Below, piece after piece: positions 27,920 to 34,897 of a stretch of DNA of 64,000 bases. The stretch's first letter is position 1; every line of letters starts with the position of its first letter. The position numbers were made by a program, and so were the translations under genes. Below the pieces are notes generated by a model. The model made no database searches and was not told where the DNA came from. It worked only from the letters and a program-made list of their open reading frames with translations. This DNA is from Micromonospora sp. RP3T (lineage in GTDB: Bacteria > Actinomycetota > Actinomycetes > Mycobacteriales > Micromonosporaceae), in contig NZ_PYPS01000008.1 of NCBI RefSeq assembly GCF_003027925.1, positions 62,001 through 126,000 of the forward strand, given 5' to 3'.

Positions 27920-29785
27920 GTGCACGAGCAACCGGACTTCGCCCACCCGATCCTGCTGCCGGAGCGGATCGCCACCCAACCGGAGACCGAGGAGGCGGTG
28001 TATCCGGCCGACCCGGGCGCCGCGCCGTGGCGGCACGGTGACCTGCGGGACCGGGCCGCCGCGATCGCCGCCGTCCTGCGGGCCGTCGGCGTCGGCCGGG
28101 GCGACGTGGTGGCGATCCTGCTGCCCCGGGTGCCCGACCTGGTCGCCGGCGCGCTCGCGGCCTGGTGGGTGGGCGCCTGCTACCTGCCGGTGGACCCGGC
28201 GTGCCCGCCCCAGCGGCTGCGCTTCATGCTCGAGGACGCCGCCGTGGCCGCCGTCCTCACCGATCCGGTGGCCGTCCCGCTCGCCGCGGAACTGCCCGAC
28301 GGCGTCGCGGTGGTCGACCTGACCGGCGTCGAGCCCGCGCCGCACCCGCCCGCCCGGCACCGCCCGCACGCCCGGGACCTGGCCTACGTCATCTACACCT
28401 CCGGTTCGACCGGCCGGCCCAAGGGGGTCGCGGTGGAGCACGGCAGCCTCGCCGGGCTGACCGACGCCTACCTCGCCGCCACCAAGCTGGGCCCGGGTGA
28501 GCGGACCAGTCACCTCGCCGGGCTGGCCTTCGACGCCACGGTCTGGGAGACCTGGCCGGCACTGGCTGCCGGCGCGGCCCTGCACCTGGCCCCGGAGCCG
28601 GTACGCACCGACGCGCCGGCCCTGCTGGAGTGGTTCGCCGCCATCGGGATCACGGTGGCGTTCGTCCCGACGCCGGTGTCGGAGCGGATCATGGCGTTGC
28701 CCGATCCGGCGGAGCTGGCGTTGCGGGTGCTGGTGACCGGCGGTGACCGGCTGCGGTCGCGGCCGCTGCCGGGGCACCCGTACGCCGTCTGGAACGCCTA
28801 CGGGCCGACCGAGGCCACCGTCGCGGTGACCATGGGCGAGGTGACGCCGGCCGGGCCGCTTCCCCCGCCGGTGGGCCACCCGCTGGCCGAGGCGCGGCTG
28901 TCCCTGGTCGACGCCGACGGCGAGCCGGTCGGGCCCGGCCAGGTCGGTGAGCTGCTCGTCGGTGGGGCGCCGGTGGCCCGGGGCTACCTCAACCGGCCGG
29001 CGCTGACCGCCGCGGCGTTCCTGCCCGACCCGCGCCCGGGCGTCGAGGGCGGCCGGGTGTACCGCACCGGCGACCTGATGCGCCGCGACGAGCACGGCGA
29101 GTACGCCTTCGTCGGCCGGGCCGACCGTCAGGTGCAGATCCGGGGCAACCGGGTGGAACTCTCCGAGGTCGAGGTGGGCATGCTGCGTACGCCCGGCGTG
29201 GCCAACGCGGTGGCCGCGGTCCGCCCCGCGGCCTCCGGCGAGCAGGTGCTCATCGGCTACGTCGTGCCCGCCGCGGACGCCGACCGGGACGGGCTCACCG
29301 ATCGGGTCGCCGACGTGGTCCGCGCCGAGCTGCCCGCCTACATGGTGCCGACGAGCTGGCTCCTGGTGGACTCGGTGCCGCTGACCGCGAACGGCAAGGT
29401 CGACGTGGCGGCGCTGCCGCTGCCCGACGTCGGCGGCGCGGCGCCCGTCGACGCGCTGGAGGAGTTCATCGCCGGGGTGTGGGCGTCCGTGCTGGGGGTG
29501 GAGCCGTCCCGGCACGACAACTTCTTCGACCTGGGCGGGCACTCGCTGGTCGCCGGCCAGGTCACCGGCCGCATCGGCAGCGCGTTCGACCTCGACATCC
29601 CCGGGCGCGCGATGTTCGACGCGCAGACCGTCGCCGACCTCGCCGAGCTGGTCCGTGACCGCCACCCGGCGCCCGACGAGCTGACCGAGATCGCCCGCAT
29701 CCACCTCATGGTCGACGCCTTGTCGCCCGACGAGGTGGGGGAACTGCTGAGCCGGCAGGACAGCGGCACCGACGCCACCAACTGA
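27920..29785 (+). CDS. NRPS A-T didomain (hydrophobic, Leu-like code)
   Basis: A 621-residue protein beginning GTG two bases after the preceding stop. The adenylation domain (A3 YTSGSTGRPKG near 158, AYGPTEAT, A10 TANGKVD) is followed by one carrier (FFDLGGHSLVA near 534) and a short acidic tail. It has no condensation domain, so it acts as a loading module or delivers its amino acid in trans. The pocket read by eye is D-A-W-F-V-G-A-V-A-K, near the leucine code DAWFLGNVVK, so an aliphatic residue is likely. Confidence 0.9.
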   Translation: MHEQPDFAHPILLPERIATQPETEEAVYPADPGAAPWRHGDLRDRAAAIAAVLRAVGVGRGDVVAILLPRVPDLVAGALAAWWVGACYLPVDPACPPQRLRFMLEDAAVAAVLTDPVAVPLAAELPDGVAVVDLTGVEPAPHPPARHRPHARDLAYVIYTSGSTGRPKGVAVEHGSLAGLTDAYLAATKLGPGERTSHLAGLAFDATVWETWPALAAGAALHLAPEPVRTDAPALLEWFAAIGITVAFVPTPVSERIMALPDPAELALRVLVTGGDRLRSRPLPGHPYAVWNAYGPTEATVAVTMGEVTPAGPLPPPVGHPLAEARLSLVDADGEPVGPGQVGELLVGGAPVARGYLNRPALTAAAFLPDPRPGVEGGRVYRTGDLMRRDEHGEYAFVGRADRQVQIRGNRVELSEVEVGMLRTPGVANAVAAVRPAASGEQVLIGYVVPAADADRDGLTDRVADVVRAELPAYMVPTSWLLVDSVPLTANGKVDVAALPLPDVGGAAPVDALEEFIAGVWASVLGVEPSRHDNFFDLGGHSLVAGQVTGRIGSAFDLDIPGRAMFDAQTVADLAELVRDRHPAPDELTEIARIHLMVDALSPDEVGELLSRQDSGTDATN

Positions 29786-29813
29786 CCATCCACCAGCCCA
29801 ACCAGGAGGGATC

Positions 29814-30011
29814 ATGGACGAGACCGTGTTCCGGGTCGTACGCAACCACGAGGAGCAGTACTCGATCTGGCCGGCGGACCGGGAACTGCCGGCCGGCTGG
29901 ACGCCCGACGGCACCGAGGGCACCCGGCAGGAGTGCCTGGACCACATCGACCGGGTGTGGACGGACATGCGGCCGCTGAGTCTGCGGCGGGCGATGGAGG
30001 CGGCGCGGTGA
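29814..30011 (+). CDS. MbtH-like NRPS chaperone
   Basis: A 65-residue protein with the family signature: NHEEQYSIWP at residues 11-20, a conserved Trp in AGWTPDG, and CLDHIDRVWTDMRPLSLR at the C terminus. A strong AGGAGGG site precedes ATG 29814. Members bind and activate adenylation domains. It lies directly after the NRPS genes and overlaps the carbamoyltransferase start by four bases. Confidence 0.97.
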   Translation: MDETVFRVVRNHEEQYSIWPADRELPAGWTPDGTEGTRQECLDHIDRVWTDMRPLSLRRAMEAAR

Positions 30012-30988
30012 GCGCGCCGACGACTGTGGTCGCGCAGTCCGGCGCGGCGACGGTGGACCGGGCCACCCCGGAGGACTTCCTCCGGGTGCTCGACCTCGGC
30101 CGGGACGGGTTGCACGCCGTGCTCGACGCCGCGGCGGACGTGAAGGCCCGGCCCGAGGTGTGGCGCGGCCGGCACGCCGGCGGGACGGTGGTCTGCCTGT
30201 TCGACAAGCCGTCCACCCGCACCCGGGTCTCCACCGCGGTCGCCGCGCACCGGCTAGGGCTGCTGCCGGTCCTGGTCAGTCGCGAGGACAGCCAGCTGTC
30301 GCGGGGCGAGACGATCGAGGACACCGGCCGGGTGCTGTCCGCCTACGCCGACGCCATCGTCATCCGCACCCACGCGCACGAGACCCTGTCCCGGCTGGCC
30401 GGCGCCGCGAGCGTGCCGGTGGTCAACGCGCTCTCCGACGACCACCACCCGTGCCAGGCGCTCGCCGACGCGCTGACCCTTCGCGAGCACTTCGGACGGT
30501 TGGCCGGGCTGCGCGTCGCCTACGTGGGCGACGCCTACAGCAACATCTGCCACTCCCTGATCGAGGTGGCGGTGATGACCGGGATGCGGCTGACGATCGC
30601 GGCGCCCGCCGCGTACCACCCCGACCCGGCCGTGCTGGCCGGTGCCCGGGCCGCCGGCGGGGAGGGCACCGTGACCGTGGTGGAGGACCCGGCGGAGGCG
30701 CTGCGCGACGCCCACGCCGTCTATCCGGAGATCTGGGTGCCGATGGACAAGGAGCACCTGCGCGCCGAGCGGGAGGCCGACCTGCGGCGCTACCGGGTGG
30801 GCGACGCCGAGATGGCGCTCGCCGGCCCGGACGCGGTGTTGCTGCACTGCCTGCCGGCCTACCGGGGCCGGGAGGTGTCGGCGCAGGTCCTGGACGGGCC
30901 CCGCTCGGTGGTCTGGCAGCAGGCGGCGAACCGGCTCCCGACCGCGCAGGCGGTCCTGCACCTGCTGCTCGCCGGCTCCTACACCTGA
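30008..30988 (+). CDS. Ornithine carbamoyltransferase homologue with altered ornithine-binding loop
   Basis: A 326-residue transcarbamoylase. The carbamoyl-phosphate machinery is intact: STRTR (69-73), HPCQ (147-150), and HCLP (280-283, the Cys of ornithine-type enzymes). The ornithine side differs. The canonical loop D-x-W-x-SMG is here YPEIWVPMDKE, so SMG has become PMD (245-247) and the preceding Asp a Glu; the C-terminal ENRxH is ANRLP. The family reaction is transfer of a carbamoyl group to an amine, giving a ureido product. The changed loop suggests a substrate other than ornithine, possibly an amino group of the LysW-derived diamino acid. GTG 30008 overlaps mbtH. No argininosuccinate synthase or lyase is seen nearby, so the ureido group would not be turned into a guanidine. 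Confidence 0.85.
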   Translation: MSAPTTVVAQSGAATVDRATPEDFLRVLDLGRDGLHAVLDAAADVKARPEVWRGRHAGGTVVCLFDKPSTRTRVSTAVAAHRLGLLPVLVSREDSQLSRGETIEDTGRVLSAYADAIVIRTHAHETLSRLAGAASVPVVNALSDDHHPCQALADALTLREHFGRLAGLRVAYVGDAYSNICHSLIEVAVMTGMRLTIAAPAAYHPDPAVLAGARAAGGEGTVTVVEDPAEALRDAHAVYPEIWVPMDKEHLRAEREADLRRYRVGDAEMALAGPDAVLLHCLPAYRGREVSAQVLDGPRSVVWQQAANRLPTAQAVLHLLLAGSYT

Positions 30989-30995
30989 CCGGGCC

Positions 30996-31031
30996 CGACC
31001 CGGCCGCGCCCCGCGGGGCGCGGCCGGGTCG
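30996..31031. terminator. Perfect 17-bp hairpin between convergent operons
   Basis: Arms 30996-31012 and 31015-31031 are exact 17-base reverse complements (starting CGACCCGGCC) around a two-base centre, in the short gap between the carbamoyltransferase and the mutase E gene. It is a strong bidirectional terminator candidate without a T-run. Confidence 0.75.
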
Positions 31032-31053
31032 TCACCTGACGGTTCCGGCCCGG

Positions 31054-32361
31054 TCAGTCGCCGAGCGCGTCGCCGGGGCGGGCCGGGGGCAGCCCGGCCG
31101 CGTCGGGCCCGTCGGCCCGGTCGCGGACCCGGTTGAGGTCGCGCAGCAGGCTCGCCGCCGTCGGCCGTCGGCCCTGCCGTGGCCGCACCAGCCCGCCCAG
31201 GGGCAACCGACCGATCCGGTCCCAGGCGAGCCGCCCCCGGTCGTCGACGTAGCCCCGGGTGCCGCCGGCGTTGTCCGGGTGCAGGCAGTACGGGATGTCG
31301 AGGTAGCCCCGCCGGAAGGCGCGCAGCAGCGCCGTGCCGACGTCGTCGGCGAGGTCCCGTACGGCCGCCACGATGGTGGCGGCCTCACGGTGGATCCGGT
31401 GCTCCTCGTCGACGTCGACGACCGGGTCGCCGGGCCCGACCGCCGCGTCGGCGGCGGCCTCCAGCGCCGCGACGTTCTCGGCGATCGTGGGGATCCGGAA
31501 GGCCTCCGCCTCCGTCTTGACGATCAGCCGTTCGGCGCGGGCGGCGGCGGCGAGCCGGGCCGCGTCGGTGAGCACCCGGCGGGCCCCGTGGCGGGTGGTG
31601 GGGAAGACTCCCATGTAGGCGTACACCACCACGTGCTGGTCCTCGGTCGGGAGCAGTTCGTGCGCCAGCCGGCGCAGCGCCCGGACCGCGGCGACGTCCT
31701 GGGCGTGGTCCACCTGCTGTGCGTAGCTCACCGACACGCTGTCGACGCCGTGCTGGCAGAAGAACAACGCCTCCAGCACGCTCATCGCCACCAGCAGCGA
31801 CGGCGGGCACAGCTGCCCGAGCAGGCAGCCGCCGAATGTTTCCAGGTGCGGCCGCACCCCGTCGTCGCGCAGCCGGGCCAGCCGCGCGCAGGAGCGCCGC
31901 CACGCCTCGACCGACTCGGTCAGCGGCGTCCGCCCGTACGGCAGGCAGTAGGAGACCGGACCGCCCTCGGTGGCGCTCAGCCCGGCGGCCACCAACCCGG
32001 CGACGATCGCCTCCGGGGTGGCGCATCCGTGCCGCACCTGCACCGGCATGCCCGCGACGTCGGCCAGGACCGCCCGGGTCACCGGCAGCGGGTGGGTGAG
32101 CAGCGGATAGCCGTTGAGTTCGGTGTCGTCGCCCACCGCCGCCGCGGCGGCGGCGAGGTCGCCGACCCGGGTGTAGCTGTCCACCGTGATGGTGCCGACG
32201 GTGGCCGCCCGGCAGGCCCGCACGGCCCGTAGGCCGGCCCGCATCCGGGCCGGGTCGGTGAATCCCATGCGGGGCTGCACGACCGTCCCTCCGGTGCGGG
32301 CGACGGCCCGCACGTGGGGGCCGAAGTCCGGCGCCCGGATGGCGGACGGGTGGGCGGTCAC
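31054..32361 (-). CDS. Methylaspartate (glutamate) mutase, E-subunit-like
   Basis: A 435-residue protein of the GlmE/MutE family: VQVRHGCATPE, then GGPVSYCLPYGRTPL, the glutamate-binding barrel segment, and CLLGQLCPPSLLVAM. With the small B12 subunit it interconverts L-glutamate and (2S,3S)-3-methylaspartate by carbon-skeleton rearrangement. GTG 32361 overlaps the small-subunit stop by four bases. In secondary metabolism such pairs supply 3-methylaspartate or, after decarboxylation, 3-aminoisobutyrate. Here an NRPS module with an Asp-like pocket makes direct incorporation likely. Confidence 0.88.
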   Translation of the reverse strand: MTAHPSAIRAPDFGPHVRAVARTGGTVVQPRMGFTDPARMRAGLRAVRACRAATVGTITVDSYTRVGDLAAAAAAVGDDTELNGYPLLTHPLPVTRAVLADVAGMPVQVRHGCATPEAIVAGLVAAGLSATEGGPVSYCLPYGRTPLTESVEAWRRSCARLARLRDDGVRPHLETFGGCLLGQLCPPSLLVAMSVLEALFFCQHGVDSVSVSYAQQVDHAQDVAAVRALRRLAHELLPTEDQHVVVYAYMGVFPTTRHGARRVLTDAARLAAAARAERLIVKTEAEAFRIPTIAENVAALEAAADAAVGPGDPVVDVDEEHRIHREAATIVAAVRDLADDVGTALLRAFRRGYLDIPYCLHPDNAGGTRGYVDDRGRLAWDRIGRLPLGGLVRPRQGRRPTAASLLRDLNRVRDRADGPDAAGLPPARPGDALGD

Positions 32362-32816
32362 GCTGCCAGCGGGGTGTGGGCCGGCCGGCTCGCGAGGATC
32401 GCGCGCAGCCGGTGCACCCCGGTGTCGTCGGTGCAGACCGCGTCCGCGCCGGCGTCGAGCAGGCGGCGCGTCCGCTCGGGCGCCAGCTCGCCGGTGACGT
32501 CGAGCTTGCCGCCGATCACCACGGGCACGCCGGCCAGGCGCGGTTCGGCGCGCACCGCCCGGATCGAGTCGAGCCCGTCGCGATGGCCGTGCCCGTTGAC
32601 GCTGCTCAGCACGATCAGCGACGGCACGGCGTCGAGGCAGGCCGACACCAGCAGGTCCGGCGGCACGCACGGCCCGAGGTTGCGGACGGCGTGCCCGCAC
32701 TCCTCGATGAGCAGATGCAGGAACACCAGGTTCCAGGTGTGCGCGTCCGACGACACCCCGCTGACGACCACAGGGCCGGCGGTGCGTTCGGCCGGTGGGA
32801 GCGGACGTCTCATCAT
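32358..32816 (-). CDS. Methylaspartate mutase, B12-binding S-subunit-like
   Basis: A 152-residue Rossmann-type cobalamin-binding protein. The cobalt-coordinating His is in GVSSDAHTWNL. The usual DxHxxG motif is here DAHTWN, with Asn replacing the last Gly. The lower cobalamin-binding loops SSVNGHGHRDG and GGKLDVTG are present. GGAGGA precedes ATG 32816 (a second ATG follows at once). It is paired with the E subunit in one transcription unit, divergent from the transketolase genes. Confidence 0.87.
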   Translation of the reverse strand: MMRRPLPPAERTAGPVVVSGVSSDAHTWNLVFLHLLIEECGHAVRNLGPCVPPDLLVSACLDAVPSLIVLSSVNGHGHRDGLDSIRAVRAEPRLAGVPVVIGGKLDVTGELAPERTRRLLDAGADAVCTDDTGVHRLRAILASRPAHTPLAA

Positions 32817-33010
32817 GGGTCCTCCTCGCGCCGACGAGCGGTCTGCCGGACGGCACGGTCGACGTGCTTCCACGGTAGGGCGCGATCGACGACCGTGACC
32901 GTCTCAACGCTGATCGCGAACAGTCGCCGGCATTGTCAGGGTGTGACGCACGAAGCCGGAACGCGACGAATCCCGTGATAGGAAGGGGTCATCGACGGGT
33001 GGAGGGCACC

Positions 33011-33838
33011 ATGTCCAGGTCACACCTCGCACCACCCACCTGCCCCGACACGGTCGCCCTGGCGGCGGCGGTCCGCGAGCAGGTGCTCCAGATGGCGTGC
33101 GGCCCCGAGGGCGCGCACGTCGGCGGCGCGCTGTCCAGCGCCGACATCCTCGCCTGCCTCTACGGCGGGATCCTGCGGGTCGACCCGCGCGCCCCGGCGG
33201 CCCCCGACCGGGACCGGTTCGTCCTCAGCAAGGGACACGCGGCGGTCGGCCTGTACGCGGTGCTGGCGCTGCGCGGCTTCTTCCCGGTGGCGGAGCTGGC
33301 CGGCTTCGGTCGCGACGGCAGCCGGCTCACCGGCCATCCGCCGTGGGAGCTGCCCGGGGTGGACTTCGCCACCGGGTCGCTCGGGCACGGGCTCGCCGTC
33401 GGCCTCGGGTTCGCCCTGGCCGCGCAGCGGGCCGGCACCGACCAGCGGACGGTGGTGCTGCTCGGCGACGGCGAGCAGCAGGAGGGCTCGGTGTGGGAGG
33501 CCGCCGCGGCGGCCGGCCGGATGGCGTCCCCCGGCCTGCTCGCGATCACCGACTGCAACGGCCTCCAGATCAACGGCACGGTGCCCGACGGCGACGCCGA
33601 CCGGATCGCCGCCCGGTGGGCGGCGTGCGGGTGGCGGACGGAGATCGTGGACGGTCACGACCACGCCGCGTTGCGGGAGGCGCTGCGCGGCCCGGACGCC
33701 GGGCCGCGGGCGGTGGTGGCGCGGACGGTCAAGGGCAAGGGGGTCCGGTTCATGCAGGGCCAGGCGCGCAGCCACCACGTCCGGCTGACCGAGGCGCTGC
33801 ACTCACGGGCGTTGCGTCAACTGACGGCCGGCCGATGA
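33011..33838 (+). CDS. Transketolase, N-terminal (TPP-binding) subunit
   Basis: A 275-residue half-transketolase. The thiamine-diphosphate motif runs GDGEQQEGSVWEAAA to DCNGLQING; FVLSKGHAAVGLYAVLA and TGSLGHGLAVGLG are conserved cofactor/substrate segments with catalytic His residues. It transfers a two-carbon ketol unit from a sugar phosphate to an aldehyde. In AmCP-type pathways the acceptor is the LysW-bound glutamate semialdehyde, yielding a seven-carbon hydroxyketone. ATG 33011 follows GGAGGG. It overlaps the C-terminal subunit by four bases. Confidence 0.92.
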   Translation: MSRSHLAPPTCPDTVALAAAVREQVLQMACGPEGAHVGGALSSADILACLYGGILRVDPRAPAAPDRDRFVLSKGHAAVGLYAVLALRGFFPVAELAGFGRDGSRLTGHPPWELPGVDFATGSLGHGLAVGLGFALAAQRAGTDQRTVVLLGDGEQQEGSVWEAAAAAGRMASPGLLAITDCNGLQINGTVPDGDADRIAARWAACGWRTEIVDGHDHAALREALRGPDAGPRAVVARTVKGKGVRFMQGQARSHHVRLTEALHSRALRQLTAGR

Positions 33839-34773
33839 GCGCCGCGCCGTCGCAGAAGGACGCGCACATCGCGGCGCTCGGCGCGGTGATGGCCGGCCGG
33901 GACGACGTGTGGTGCCTGGACTCCGACGTGGGGGGCTACCGGACGACGCTTGGCGAACGGTTCCCCGACCGCTACCGGGACTTCGGCATCGCCGAGGCGA
34001 CGATGATCGGCGCGGCGGGTGGGCTGGCCGCCACCGGGCAGATGCCGTTCGCGCACTCCCTGGCCGGGTTCGCGGCCGTCCGCGCGTTCGAGCAGCTGAA
34101 GCTGGACGTGGTGGCGCCGGGCCTGCCGGTGCGGGTGGTCGCCACCCACTCCGGTCTGTCCGCCGGGCACTACGGCAGCAGCCACCATGTGTGCGAGGAC
34201 GTGGCGGCGCTGCGCGCGCTGCCCGGCCTCACGGTGCTGACCCCGGCCGACGCGGTGTCCACCGGCCTGCTGGTCGCCGCGCTGGTCGACCACCCCGGGC
34301 CGGCGTACCTGCGGTTGGGGCGCAAGGCCGTGCCGTCGGTGTACCCGCGGGACGCGGTCCTGCGCATCGGCGAGGCGGTGCGGCTGGCCCCCGGCGACGA
34401 CGTCACGGTGCTGGCCTCCGGGCCGGTGCCGGTGCAGGTCGCCCTCGCCGCACACCGGGCGCTCGCCGCGGACGGGGTCGGCGCGGGTGTGCTGGACGTG
34501 CACACGGTGGCGCCCCTGGACACCGCGGCGGTGGTCGACGCGGCGGTGCGCAGCCGGCTGCTGGTCACCGTCGAGGACCATTCCACCGTCGGCGGCCTCG
34601 GCTCGGCAGTCGCCGAGACCGTGGCGGAGCTGGCGCCGTGCCGGGTGGTGCGCGCGGGCGTGGCCAGCCCGCCGGCCGGCGGGGTGGGCGGGCACGAGGA
34701 ACTTCTGTCCCGGGTGGGCGTCAGCGCCGCGTCGTTGGCCACCACGATCCGGGGGGCGCTCGCGCGCCGCTGA
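33835..34773 (+). CDS. Transketolase, C-terminal (pyrimidine-binding) subunit
   Basis: A 312-residue second half of the split transketolase: FGIAEATMIGAAGGLAATG contains the cofactor-activating Glu, followed by FAHSLAGF, HSGLSAGHYGSSHH and the C-terminal domain (TVEDHSTVGGLGSAVAE). It works as a heteromer with the upstream subunit. The split form is typical of transketolases recruited to secondary metabolism. A hairpin at 34791-34819 follows the stop. Confidence 0.92.
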   Translation: MSAAPSQKDAHIAALGAVMAGRDDVWCLDSDVGGYRTTLGERFPDRYRDFGIAEATMIGAAGGLAATGQMPFAHSLAGFAAVRAFEQLKLDVVAPGLPVRVVATHSGLSAGHYGSSHHVCEDVAALRALPGLTVLTPADAVSTGLLVAALVDHPGPAYLRLGRKAVPSVYPRDAVLRIGEAVRLAPGDDVTVLASGPVPVQVALAAHRALAADGVGAGVLDVHTVAPLDTAAVVDAAVRSRLLVTVEDHSTVGGLGSAVAETVAELAPCRVVRAGVASPPAGGVGGHEELLSRVGVSAASLATTIRGALARR

Positions 34774-34790
34774 TCCGGGTTCGACCCTGC

Positions 34791-34819
34791 GACGCCGCCG
34801 GCCTGACGCCGGCGGCGTC
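34791..34819. terminator. Hairpin between transketolase and the large NRPS
   Basis: GACGCCGCCGGC and GCCGGCGGCGTC are exact 12-base arms around CTGAC, placed between convergent genes. Confidence 0.65.
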
Positions 34820-34897
34820 GTCGCGCGGGCGCGCCGCGGTCCGACCGCGCCGGCCCGCGCGGCCCGCGCGCCTGCGTGCGCGGGCCGCTGCCGGGGG

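Noticed and set aside
30254..30961. Antisense frame over the carbamoyltransferase
   Set aside because: No motifs; a codon-bias shadow of a gene with intact STRTR, HPCQ and HCLP motifs.
32817..33010. Possible sigma-70-like promoter (TTGTCA at 32933) for the transketolase genes
   Set aside because: No -10-like sequence sits at acceptable spacing; the promoter must be in this gap, but I cannot place it.
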